DNA from: an uncultured Clostridia bacterium
Lineage (GTDB): Bacteria > Bacillota > Clostridia > Christensenellales > Borkfalkiaceae
DNA length: 64,000 bases
Reading direction: 5' to 3'
Assembly (NCBI GenBank): GCA_949282385.1
Contig: CASDOP010000001.1
Location: 1-64,000 of the forward strand
Below the pieces are notes generated by a model. It was not told the origin of the DNA and did not search any database. It saw only the letters and a program-made list of their open reading frames with translations. This document shows, piece after piece, positions 53,642-62,879 of this stretch (position 1 is the first letter of the stretch; each line of letters opens with the position of its first letter). Both the position numbers and the translations under genes were made by a program.

Positions 53642-54487
53642 ATGAACAAACAGGAACAGGCTGAATTTTTAATAGAGGCAATGCCCTATATTAAAAAATA
53701 TTTCAATAAGATTTTGGTCGTAAAGTACGGCGGCAACGCCATGGTTGACGAAAATTTAAAGTCGTCGGTCATGCGCGATTTAGTCGTTCTCAATCTTTTA
53801 GGAATAAAAGTCGTTCTCGTTCACGGCGGCGGTCCCGAAATTTCCCAGACTATCAGGCAGATGGGCAAGGAGACCAGGTTTGTAAACGGACTCCGCTACA
53901 CCGACGAAGAGACTGCCGAAATAGTCCGCATGGTGCTTGCAGGCAAGGTAAATAAATCTTTGACCGACCTCATTTGCCGACACGGGGGCAAAGCTATAGG
54001 CATCTGCGGTCAGGACGGACACCTCATCAAGTGCGAAAAACAGGACGAAAGTCTCGGTTTCGTCGGCAAAATCACTTCAATCAATACTGAAATTATAACC
54101 GACCTTCTCGGGCTCGGTTATGTACCGGTTATTTCTACAGTCGGATATGACGACGAAGGAAATATATATAACGTCAATGCAGATACCGCCGCGGCATCCA
54201 TCGCAGGCGCTTTAAAGGCGGAAAGTCTCATTCTCATGACAGATATAAGGGGGCTTCTCGAAAATAAAGACGACCCCGAAAGTCTCATTAAAAAAGTTTA
54301 TGTTTCCGATGTTCCCGCCCTCGTAAAGCAGGGAATAATATCGGGAGGCATGATACCCAAGATTGAATGTTGTAAAGATGCAATCCGTCGCGGCGTAAAA
54401 AAAGTGTTTATTACCGACGGAAGGGTTTCCCATTCCATTTTAATAGAAATATTGTCCGACGAAGGCAGCGGAACAATGTTTATATAA
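53642..54487 (+). CDS. argB: Acetylglutamate kinase
   Basis: ArgB phosphorylates N-acetylglutamate, usually the arginine-inhibited step in cyclic pathways. The N-terminal helix YIKKYFNKILVVKYGGNAM is the segment associated with hexameric, arginine-sensitive forms. LVHGGGPEI (about 59-67), the NVNADTAAASIA core and the GGMIPKI close are intact. Length 281 is slightly short. It starts one base after the argJ stop. Confidence 0.95.
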   Translation: MNKQEQAEFLIEAMPYIKKYFNKILVVKYGGNAMVDENLKSSVMRDLVVLNLLGIKVVLVHGGGPEISQTIRQMGKETRFVNGLRYTDEETAEIVRMVLAGKVNKSLTDLICRHGGKAIGICGQDGHLIKCEKQDESLGFVGKITSINTEIITDLLGLGYVPVISTVGYDDEGNIYNVNADTAAASIAGALKAESLILMTDIRGLLENKDDPESLIKKVYVSDVPALVKQGIISGGMIPKIECCKDAIRRGVKKVFITDGRVSHSILIEILSDEGSGTMFI

Positions 54488-54489
54488 CC

Positions 54490-54521
54490 GACTGATTTAT
54501 TTTTTAAATCAGTCTTTATTT
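54490..54521 (+). terminator. Terminator-like hairpin between argB and argD
   Basis: GACTGATTT (54490-54498) pairs with AAATCAGTC (54506-54514), followed by TTTATTTT. It lies inside the operon 17 bases before argD, so partial termination or RNA processing is likely. Confidence 0.6.
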
Positions 54522-54537
54522 TAATAAGGTAATTCAG

Positions 54538-55698
54538 ATGGATAAAACAAGTATAATAAATGAAGATAAAGAGTATATTGCAAGCACTTACGCGCGTTTC
54601 GACGTAGCTTTCGAGCGCGGCGAAGGCAGCAGGTTATACGATTTTGACGGAAAGGAATACATAGACTGCGCAACAGGCATAGGCGTAAATATTTTCGGTA
54701 TCTGCGACGAAGTCTGGAAGAACGCTGTCATCAATCAGATCAATCTCATTCAGCACACTTCCAATCTCTATTATTCCGAGCCTCAGGCTCGCCTTGCAAA
54801 ACTTCTGTGCGAAAAGACGGGCGCAGGCAAGGTATTTTTCGGCAATAGCGGTGCGGAAGCCAACGAATGCGCAATAAAAACTGCCAGAAAGTACGGCAAC
54901 ACGCGCTACGGCAGAAACGAAATAATAACCTTGAAAAATTCATTCCACGGCAGAACGATAGCCACGCTTACTGCTACGGGACAGGATGCTTTCCACAAGT
55001 ATTTCGATCCGTTCCTGCAAGGGTTCAGATATGCCGATCCCGACATGGACGGAATTATTTCCTGCTATACGGAAAAAACCTGCGCGGTGATGGTCGAGTG
55101 CATTCAGGGTGAAAGCGGCGTAAACGTTCTCAACGCGGCATTTCTGAAAGAGCTTGAAAAGTTCTGCAAAGAGCGCGACATTCTTCTTATCTGCGACGAA
55201 GTGCAGTGCGGCAACGGCAGAACGGGTTACATGTATGCATACGAGCATTTTGGAATACATCCCGACATTGTTACGACGGCAAAGGGGCTGGGCGGAGGTC
55301 TGCCTATAGGCGCTTGCATGATGTTTGGCAAATGTGCGGATACGTTCACCTATGGCGACCACGGCTCGACTTTCGGCGGAAATCCCGTCGCGTGTGCGGG
55401 TGCTTACAGCATTATAGAAAGAATTACAGACGACCTTCTGAACGAAGTTAAGGGTAAAGGCGCATATTTCATGGCAAATCTGTCCCGCATCCGCAACGTA
55501 AAATCCGTAAGCGGTCTGGGACTTATGATAGGCATCGAAACAACGAAACCTGCAAGGCAGGTTGCGGCAGATTGCCTCGAAAAAGGACTTATTGTCCTTA
55601 CGGCTCACGACAAAGTAAGATTGCTTCCGCCGTTGAATATCAAAAAAGACGAGATGGAACAGGCATTGAAAATATTAAATGAGGTAATAAGTAAATGA
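54538..55698 (+). CDS. argD: Acetylornithine aminotransferase
   Basis: ArgD transaminates N-acetylglutamate semialdehyde to N-acetylornithine with PLP. The class III aminotransferase landmarks are FFGNSGAEANECAIKTARKYG (about 100), FHGRTIATLTATGQ, ICDEVQCGNGRTG and the PLP-Lys in TTAKGLGGGLPIGA (about 245). Length 386 is normal. AAGG precedes the ATG, and it overlaps argF by 4 bp. Confidence 0.95.
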   Translation: MDKTSIINEDKEYIASTYARFDVAFERGEGSRLYDFDGKEYIDCATGIGVNIFGICDEVWKNAVINQINLIQHTSNLYYSEPQARLAKLLCEKTGAGKVFFGNSGAEANECAIKTARKYGNTRYGRNEIITLKNSFHGRTIATLTATGQDAFHKYFDPFLQGFRYADPDMDGIISCYTEKTCAVMVECIQGESGVNVLNAAFLKELEKFCKERDILLICDEVQCGNGRTGYMYAYEHFGIHPDIVTTAKGLGGGLPIGACMMFGKCADTFTYGDHGSTFGGNPVACAGAYSIIERITDDLLNEVKGKGAYFMANLSRIRNVKSVSGLGLMIGIETTKPARQVAADCLEKGLIVLTAHDKVRLLPPLNIKKDEMEQALKILNEVISK

Positions 55699-56597
55699 GA
55701 CATTTATTGAAATTGGAAGATCTGACCCGCGAGGATATTTTATCCATACTTAACCTTGCAGACCAGCTCAAATTTGAAAGAATTAACGGCGTGCAGAAAG
55801 ATTACCTTAAAGGTAAAAAGATAGGTCTTATTTTCCAGAAGGCTTCTACGCGTACAAGGGTTTCTTTTGAAGCGGGAATATATGAACTCGGCGGCTACGG
55901 ACTTTTCTTGTCGAGCAACGATTTGCAGATCGGAAGAGGCGAGCCCGTTCAGGATACGGCGAGAGTGCTTTCGCGCTATCTCGACGGCATTATGATACGT
56001 ACTTTTGCACAGCAGGAAGTCGAAGATCTTGCAAAATACGGCTCTATACCCGTAATCAACGGACTTACCGATTACGCTCATCCATGCCAGGTTCTTGCCG
56101 ACCTCATGACGATAAGGGAATACAAGGGCAGTTTCAAGGGGCTTAAACTTGCTTTCGTCGGCGACGGCAACAACATGGCGAACAGCCTCATTGTCGGCGC
56201 GATAAAGACGGGCATGTCGTTTGCCATTGCCTGCCCCAAGGGATACGAACCCGACAAACACCTCATCGAATGGGCAAAGGAAAACGGCAATATTACGATA
56301 ACTCAGGACGTGAAGGAAGCCGTAAAAGACGCAGACGTAGTTTATACCGACGTTTGGGCTTCAATGGGACAGGAAGAAGAGAGAGCAAAGAGAATTAAGG
56401 CATTTGCGGGCTATCAGGTCAACAAGGAAAACCTTTCTGTCGCAAAGAACGATGTTATAGTGCTTCACTGCCTGCCCGCTCACCGCGAAGAAGAAATTAC
56501 TGCGGAAGTCTTTGAAGCTCACGCAGACGAGATATTCAATCAGGCGGAAAACAGACTGCACGTGCAGAAAGCCGTAATGGTTAAACTTTTAAAATAA
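55695..56597 (+). CDS. argF: Ornithine carbamoyltransferase
   Basis: ArgF makes citrulline from ornithine and carbamoyl phosphate; the latter is supplied by the CarAB pair encoded next. KASTRTRVSFEAG (about 49-61) is the carbamoyl-phosphate loop, HPCQVLADLMTI and HCLPAHREEEI the ornithine-side motifs. Length 300 is typical of the family. A biosynthetic rather than catabolic role follows from the operon. Confidence 0.95.
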   Translation: MRHLLKLEDLTREDILSILNLADQLKFERINGVQKDYLKGKKIGLIFQKASTRTRVSFEAGIYELGGYGLFLSSNDLQIGRGEPVQDTARVLSRYLDGIMIRTFAQQEVEDLAKYGSIPVINGLTDYAHPCQVLADLMTIREYKGSFKGLKLAFVGDGNNMANSLIVGAIKTGMSFAIACPKGYEPDKHLIEWAKENGNITITQDVKEAVKDADVVYTDVWASMGQEEERAKRIKAFAGYQVNKENLSVAKNDVIVLHCLPAHREEEITAEVFEAHADEIFNQAENRLHVQKAVMVKLLK

Positions 56598-56634
56598 TCA
56601 CAAGTTAAAAATAATTCATACAAGGAAGCAATAC

Positions 56635-57708
56635 ATGGAAAACAGCAAAGTTTATTTAACGCTGCAAAACGGAAAACAGTTTGTCGGAAAACGCTTCGGC
56701 GCAAAGGGCGAAGTGGTGGGCGAACTCGTATTCACTACGGGTATGACGGGCTACGTTGAAACGCTCACCGACCCCAGTTACTACGGTCAGATTGTCACGC
56801 AGACATTCCCTCTCATAGGAAATTACGGCGTAACGCCCGACATGGAAAGTAAAAAGCCCTGGGTTTCTGCGTATATCGTGAGGGAGAAGTGCGACGAACC
56901 TTCAAACTTCAGGTGTGAAGAAACTATAGATAAGTACCTTAAAGATAACGGTATCGTGGGAGTTTACGGCATCGACACGCGCGAACTTACAAAAATCGTA
57001 AGGGAATCGGGCGTAATGAACGCTGCGATAACGTCTAAACCTCTCAAAGATTTCAGCGCTGTAGAAGCGTATGTAATAAAGAATGCGGTAAAAAGCGTTA
57101 CCTGCAAAGAGGTTGAATATTTCGGCGACCCGAACGGAATAAAAGTTGCCGTCTGGGATTTCGGCGCGAAAGACAATATCATTCGCGAACTCGTAAAGCG
57201 CGGCTGCTACTGCATAAAAGTTCCCGCAACCTATACCGCTGAACAGATACTCGCTCTCAACCCTCGCGGACTTATGCTGTGCAACGGTCCCGGCGACCCT
57301 GCGGAAAACGTGGAAATAATCGAAAATCTCAAAAAACTTGCGGGTAAGCTGCCCATTTTCGGCATATGCCTCGGTCATCAGCTCTTTGCGCTCGCTATGG
57401 GCGGAAAGACTAAAAAGATGAAATACGGTCATCGCGGCGCAAACCAGCCCGTAAAATGCCTCGCAACGGGCAGAGTTTACATCTCCAGCCAGAACCACGG
57501 CTACGAAGTAATATCTTCCAGCCTCGAAGGAGTTGGTCAGCTCAGCTATATCAACGCCAACGACAACACCTGCGAAGGTTTCGATTATCCCCAGCTCAAC
57601 GCATACACCGTTCAGTTCCATCCCGAAGCTTGCGGTGGACCCCGCGACGCTTCGTTCCTGTTCGATAAATTTATAAAGAATATGACGGAGGGAAAGTATA
57701 ATGCCTAA
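56635..57708 (+). CDS. carA: Carbamoyl-phosphate synthase small subunit
   Basis: CarA is the glutaminase that delivers ammonia to CarB. The N-terminal domain is followed by a class I glutamine amidotransferase domain with the nucleophile Cys (about 245) in FGICLGHQLFALAMGG and the catalytic His-Glu in QFHPEACGGP. Length 357 is normal. It overlaps carB by 8 bp. Its place after argF suggests a complex dedicated to arginine. Confidence 0.96.
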   Translation: MENSKVYLTLQNGKQFVGKRFGAKGEVVGELVFTTGMTGYVETLTDPSYYGQIVTQTFPLIGNYGVTPDMESKKPWVSAYIVREKCDEPSNFRCEETIDKYLKDNGIVGVYGIDTRELTKIVRESGVMNAAITSKPLKDFSAVEAYVIKNAVKSVTCKEVEYFGDPNGIKVAVWDFGAKDNIIRELVKRGCYCIKVPATYTAEQILALNPRGLMLCNGPGDPAENVEIIENLKKLAGKLPIFGICLGHQLFALAMGGKTKKMKYGHRGANQPVKCLATGRVYISSQNHGYEVISSSLEGVGQLSYINANDNTCEGFDYPQLNAYTVQFHPEACGGPRDASFLFDKFIKNMTEGKYNA

Positions 57709-60700
57709 AAGAGAAGATATTAAAAAAGTACTCGTAATAGGTTCGGGTCCCATAGTAATAGGTCAGGCTGCCGAATTCGACTACGCAGGCGCACAGGCGT
57801 GCCGAGTAATGAAAGACGCAGGACTTAACGTCGTATTGTGCAACTCCAACCCCGCAACTATCATGACGGACAGCGCGCTCGCAGACGAAATTTATCTCGA
57901 GCCTCTCACCGTCGAAACGCTCAAAAGAATAATAATAAAGGAACGCCCCGACAGCCTTCTCGCATCTCTAGGCGGACAGACGGGACTTACGCTCGGCTGT
58001 AAACTTGCCAAGGAAGGCTTCCTCGACGAATACGGCGTAAAGCTCATCGGCGTAAACGTCGACAGCATAGACAGAGCGGAGGACAGAGAACTTTTCAAGG
58101 AGACGATGAACAAAATCGGTCAGCCCGTAGTTCCTTCCGACATCGCTTATACGGTAGACGAGTGCGTAGCCGTAGCCGAAAAAATCGGCGGCTATCCCGT
58201 AATCGTGCGCCCTGCGTATACGCTCGGCGGCGCAGGCGGCGGCGTTGCTTATAACGAAGAAGAACTCAGGCTCATTGCTCATAACGGTCTTATGCTTTCG
58301 CCCATCACGCAGGTACTTATCGAAAAGTACATAGGCGGATGGAAGGAAATAGAGTTTGAAGTTCTGCGCGACGGCGCTGGCAACGTGCTTACCGTCTGCT
58401 CGATGGAAAACTTCGACCCCGTCGGCATACACACGGGCGACTCGATAGTCATTGCGCCTGCGGTTACGCTTTCGGATAAAGAATATCAGATGCTGCGTAC
58501 AGCCTCTCTCGATATAATAACCGAACTCGGCATAGAGGGCGGCTGCAACTGCCAGTTTGCGCTCAATCCCGACTCGTTCGAATATTCGGTAATCGAAGTT
58601 AACCCCAGAGTTTCGCGTTCGTCCGCGCTCGCATCCAAGGCTACGGGTTATCCCATTGCCAAAGTTGCCGCAAAGATTGCGCTCGGCTATACTCTCGACG
58701 AAATCAAAAACGACGTAACTGGCAAAACTTATGCCTGCTTCGAGCCCACGCTCGACTACGTCGTCGTCAAACTTCCCAAGTGGCCTTTCGATAAATTCCT
58801 GTACGCAAAGCGCACGCTCGGCACGAGAATGAAGGCTACGGGCGAAGTCATGGCTATCGGCACGAGCTTTGAAATGGCTATCATGAAGGCGGTCAGGGGC
58901 GCTGAAATTTCGCTCAATACCCTCAATATGCCCAAGATGGCTGAGCTTTCCGACGAGGAAATAAGAAGCAAACTTCACGAGCTTACGGACGAAAGACTGT
59001 TCGTCGTATATCAGGCTCTCAAACGCGGATTTGCCATTGAAGAAATCCACGATATAACTAAAATCGACGAGTGGTTCCTCGATAAACTCAAAAATCTCTG
59101 CGAATACGAAGCTGAAATTACAGGCAAGGCAATTACTGCTGCACAGTATATCGAGGGCAAGAAACTCGGTTATCCCGATAAAGCTTTGGAACAGCTTTCG
59201 GGCAATAAACTGCCCAAGCACGTAGACGCCGCTTTCAAGATGGTTGACACCTGCGGTGCGGAATTCGCTGCGCAGACGCCTTATTTCTACTCAACTTACG
59301 ACGAAAAGGCTCACGACGAAGCTGTGCCTTACGTTGCCGAGAGCAGAAAGAAAAAGAAGAAGAGAATAATAGTTATCGGCTCAGGTCCCATAAGAATAGG
59401 TCAGGGTATCGAGTTCGACTATTCGTCAGTTCACTGCGTTTGGGCATTGAAGCGCCTCGGATACGAGGTTATTATAATCAACAATAACCCCGAAACAGTT
59501 TCCACCGACTTCGACACGGCTGACAGGCTTTATTTTGAAAGCCTTACTCCCGAAGACGTTCAGAACGTCATTGACATTGAAAAGCCTTACGGCGTTGTAA
59601 TAACTTTCGGCGGACAGACGGCAATCAAGTTGTGCGCTTACCTCGACAAGAAAGGCGTAAGAATTTTAGGCACTCCCGCCGACAGTATCGACCTTGCCGA
59701 AGACAGAGAAAGATTTGACGAACTGCTCGAACAGTTCCATATCGCAAGACCTAAGGGACTTACTGTAATGACTAAGGAAGAGGCGGTCAAAGCTGCCGAA
59801 ACTTTAGGTTATCCCGTGCTTCTTCGTCCTTCCTACGTCATAGGCGGTCAGAACATGACGATTGCCTTTACGCAGAACGATATCGAAAGATACATGGACG
59901 TCATTCTTGCTCAGAAGATTGAAAACCCCGTTCTCTGCGATAAGTACCTCATGGGTACTGAATTGGAAGTTGACGCCATTTCGGACGGCGTTGACGTGCT
60001 CATTCCCGGCATTATGCAACATATCGAAAGAGCGGGTGTTCACAGCGGCGACTCTATAGCCGTTTATCCTCCCTACAATCTCAGCGACGCAATGCTCAAA
60101 AAGGTAGTGGAAGTTTCCACAAACCTTGCAATTTCGCTCAAGACGAAGGGTCTTATCAATATTCAGTACCTCATCTATCACAATGAACTTTACGTCATAG
60201 AAGTCAACCCCAGAGCTTCGAGAACCATACCTTATATTTCTAAAGTTACTGGCGTTCCCATGGTTGACCTCGCAACGAGGATAATGGTAGGCGCAAAGCT
60301 CAAGAGATTGGGCTACGGCACTGGACTTTATAAAAATTCGCCTTACGTTGCCGTAAAAGTTCCCGTATTCTCGTTTGAAAAGCTCAACGACGTCAACTCG
60401 CAGCTCGGTCCCGAAATGAAGTCTACGGGCGAAGTTCTCGGTATCGGCAAGACGATAGAGGAAGCGCTCTTCAAAGGACTTGTTTCCGCTGGCTTCAACA
60501 TGAAGCACCCCACGAAGCAGAACCCTTCGGGCATTTACTTCACCATCAACGACGAAGACAAGTTTGAAATTGTTAATATCGTCAAAAAATTTGCTGATTT
60601 AGGTCTTACGTTCTACGCAACAAAGGGTACGGCGCAGGTTATAAGAAGTCTCGGTCTCGAATGTACGGAGGTTGCAAGACTTTCTACAAACGACGACATA

Positions 60701-61753
60701 TTCAAGCTCATGGACGACGGTAAAATAGATTACATCGTTTACACGGGCAAAACGGATATGGAGTCCATAACCAACTACATCTCGCTTCATCACCACGCAA
60801 TTTTGCTCGGTATAACAGTACTTACGTCGCTCGATACGACTAACGCTCTCGCGGACGTTATTGCGGGAAGATACAATCAGTTCAATACCGAACTCGTTGA
60901 TATTAACCATCTGAGGAAGGAAAAGTTAAAGCTTGAATTCAATAAAATGCATTCGTGCGGCAACGATTACATCTTCTTCAATAACATGGACAACCGCATT
61001 ACCTGCCCCGAATCTCTCGCAATTAACTTTGCTGACAGACACTATGCAATCGGCGGCGACGGCATTGTTCTCATTGAAAAATCAGACATTGCCGACGCAA
61101 AGGTAAGGGTGTTCAACAGCGACGGTTCCGATGCTGGAATTTCCGTAAATCCCTTGAGAATTGCGGCTAAATACCTGTACGATAACGGCATTGTTACAAG
61201 CGAAGAGCTTACGCTTGAAATGTGCGGCAAGGCAGAAAAACTTTCCGTTTCCTGCTTCAATGGTGCGGCAAGCTCGGTTTCTGTCAAGCTCGATTGTCCC
61301 GTTATGAATAAGTATGAACTTCCCGAAGGAATTGTAACTTATTCAAGATACGGCGGCAAGCAGAGGGACGCATATAAAGTCAAGATAGGCAAAAACCACT
61401 TCGTAACCTTCTGCGATAAGATTGACGACGTCGATTTTGAAGATTACAGCCAGGAACTTTCCTCTAAACTTGATTTCTTCCCCGAAATTGACTTCCTTGA
61501 GTGCGTGAGAGTTGTAAATAACGTTACGCTCAGGATGCGCGTGCTCGGCAAGATTAGCGGAGAAACGTGGTCGTGCGGCACGGCTGTCGCTGCGGCTGCT
61601 CTCGCGGCAATCGATATGGGCGAATGCGTCAAGGGCGAAATCATAACCGTTAAGCTCAAGGGCGGCGACCTCTTCGTTAAAGTTTGCGAAGACGGCTCCG
61701 TAGAAATTGACGGACCAGTAAAGCAGGCATTCAAGGGAATAATTGAAATTTAA
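57701..61753 (+). CDS. carB: Carbamoyl-phosphate synthase large subunit fused to a DapF-like domain
   Basis: Residues 1 to about 1073 are a complete CarB with both ATP-grasp halves (VIGSGPIVIGQAAEFDYAG at 11; VIGSGPIRIGQGIEFDYSS near 560), an oligomerisation region and an MGS-like allosteric domain (about 940-1070). Without a stop or linker the frame continues through residues about 1076-1350 as a full-length diaminopimelate-epimerase-like domain: FNKMHSCGNDYIFF, YAIGGDGIVLIE, and GETWSCGTAVAAAA with the second catalytic Cys (1292). The first catalytic Cys position is Ser1148 in ISVNPLRIAAKY, and the usual CGNG motif is lost. CarB function is secure; the appended domain is probably not a normal epimerase. 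Confidence 0.95.
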   Translation: MPKREDIKKVLVIGSGPIVIGQAAEFDYAGAQACRVMKDAGLNVVLCNSNPATIMTDSALADEIYLEPLTVETLKRIIIKERPDSLLASLGGQTGLTLGCKLAKEGFLDEYGVKLIGVNVDSIDRAEDRELFKETMNKIGQPVVPSDIAYTVDECVAVAEKIGGYPVIVRPAYTLGGAGGGVAYNEEELRLIAHNGLMLSPITQVLIEKYIGGWKEIEFEVLRDGAGNVLTVCSMENFDPVGIHTGDSIVIAPAVTLSDKEYQMLRTASLDIITELGIEGGCNCQFALNPDSFEYSVIEVNPRVSRSSALASKATGYPIAKVAAKIALGYTLDEIKNDVTGKTYACFEPTLDYVVVKLPKWPFDKFLYAKRTLGTRMKATGEVMAIGTSFEMAIMKAVRGAEISLNTLNMPKMAELSDEEIRSKLHELTDERLFVVYQALKRGFAIEEIHDITKIDEWFLDKLKNLCEYEAEITGKAITAAQYIEGKKLGYPDKALEQLSGNKLPKHVDAAFKMVDTCGAEFAAQTPYFYSTYDEKAHDEAVPYVAESRKKKKKRIIVIGSGPIRIGQGIEFDYSSVHCVWALKRLGYEVIIINNNPETVSTDFDTADRLYFESLTPEDVQNVIDIEKPYGVVITFGGQTAIKLCAYLDKKGVRILGTPADSIDLAEDRERFDELLEQFHIARPKGLTVMTKEEAVKAAETLGYPVLLRPSYVIGGQNMTIAFTQNDIERYMDVILAQKIENPVLCDKYLMGTELEVDAISDGVDVLIPGIMQHIERAGVHSGDSIAVYPPYNLSDAMLKKVVEVSTNLAISLKTKGLINIQYLIYHNELYVIEVNPRASRTIPYISKVTGVPMVDLATRIMVGAKLKRLGYGTGLYKNSPYVAVKVPVFSFEKLNDVNSQLGPEMKSTGEVLGIGKTIEEALFKGLVSAGFNMKHPTKQNPSGIYFTINDEDKFEIVNIVKKFADLGLTFYATKGTAQVIRSLGLECTEVARLSTNDDIFKLMDDGKIDYIVYTGKTDMESITNYISLHHHAILLGITVLTSLDTTNALADVIAGRYNQFNTELVDINHLRKEKLKLEFNKMHSCGNDYIFFNNMDNRITCPESLAINFADRHYAIGGDGIVLIEKSDIADAKVRVFNSDGSDAGISVNPLRIAAKYLYDNGIVTSEELTLEMCGKAEKLSVSCFNGAASSVSVKLDCPVMNKYELPEGIVTYSRYGGKQRDAYKVKIGKNHFVTFCDKIDDVDFEDYSQELSSKLDFFPEIDFLECVRVVNNVTLRMRVLGKISGETWSCGTAVAAAALAAIDMGECVKGEIITVKLKGGDLFVKVCEDGSVEIDGPVKQAFKGIIEI

Positions 61754-62877
61754 TGATATATCTTGATAATGCTGCCACTACAAGACCTGACAAGGAGTGT
61801 CTTGAAAAGGCAAACCAATTTTTATATGATAATTATTATAATCCTTCCGCGCTCTACGCGGAAGGTTATAATTTGCACCTGAATTTAAAGCAGGCGAGGA
61901 AAAACATTCTTTCCTGCATAGCAGACGACGGTTTTGACCTCGTTATAACTTCCTGCGGCACCGAGGCGGATAATCATGCCTTGTTCTGCGCAGGCAAGCG
62001 TGGCAACGTCGTTACGACTATGGGCGAACATTCTGCAGTTTATAACGCCGCAAACGAGCTTAAACAGCGCGGCATTGAAGTCAGATTTGTTCCGCTCAAT
62101 GCCGACGGCAGCGTGAACGCGGAAAAGCTTTCAGAACTTGTCGACAGTAAAACATCTCTTGTTTCCGTCATTCACGTCAATAACGAGACGGGCGCGATAA
62201 ACGATATTAACGCTATCGCCCGAATGGTAAAAGCCAAAAATAAGAATGCGCTTTTCCATGCCGACGGCGTGCAGGCTTTCGGAAAAATAAGTTTCCGCCT
62301 CGATAAATGCGTTGATCTGTACTCTATTTCCGCACACAAAATAGGGGGAATGAAGGGGACGGGCGCCCTCATCAAGCGCAAAAGTCTGGTTCTTAAGCCG
62401 TACATTTACGGTGGCGGACAGGAGAGCGGCTTGAGGAGCGGCACAGAAAACGTTTTCGGCATAAAAATGTTTGAATTTGCAGCATTAAAGCGCTATTCAG
62501 ACATTAAAAAGTACTTTGAGCAAGTTAAAAATTTGCATAATGCAATGTGGAATGAGCTTGATAAGTCTCTGTTTACCCGTATTTCGCCCGAAAACGGTTC
62601 GCCTTACATTCTTACCGTAGGCGCGGAGGGCGTAAGGGGAGAAACCATTCTGCATGAGGCGGACGACCTCGGGATAATCATAGGAACAGGCTCGGCATGC
62701 TCATCCAATGAAAAAAAGCGTTATTCGAGGGTTATTTTGTCCTGCGGAATAAGCGAAAATATCGCCGACGGAATTCTCAGATTAAGTTTCAGCCCCGAAA
62801 ATACGCTCGAAGAGGTTATAGAGGCTGCAAAAATACTTAACAAACTTGTTAAAAACAGAAAAGACATAATGGCTTGA
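61753..62877 (+). CDS. Cysteine desulfurase (NifS/IscS-like)
   Basis: A 374-residue PLP enzyme that takes sulfur from cysteine as an enzyme-bound persulfide. YLDNAATTRP (3-12) opens the protein, the PLP-Lys is in SAHKIGGMKG (about 195), and the active Cys is in GTGSACSSNEKKR (about 316). Its partner is probably the ThiI encoded directly downstream, as in the NifZ-ThiI pairs of Gram-positive bacteria that make 4-thiouridine in tRNA. It shares one base with the carB stop (TAATG), joining it to the arginine operon. Confidence 0.93.
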   Translation: MIYLDNAATTRPDKECLEKANQFLYDNYYNPSALYAEGYNLHLNLKQARKNILSCIADDGFDLVITSCGTEADNHALFCAGKRGNVVTTMGEHSAVYNAANELKQRGIEVRFVPLNADGSVNAEKLSELVDSKTSLVSVIHVNNETGAINDINAIARMVKAKNKNALFHADGVQAFGKISFRLDKCVDLYSISAHKIGGMKGTGALIKRKSLVLKPYIYGGGQESGLRSGTENVFGIKMFEFAALKRYSDIKKYFEQVKNLHNAMWNELDKSLFTRISPENGSPYILTVGAEGVRGETILHEADDLGIIIGTGSACSSNEKKRYSRVILSCGISENIADGILRLSFSPENTLEEVIEAAKILNKLVKNRKDIMA

Positions 62878-62879
62878 TT

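Noticed and set aside
57968..59221. 417-codon open frame on the minus strand
   Set aside because: Antisense shadow of carB; composition follows the carB codons.
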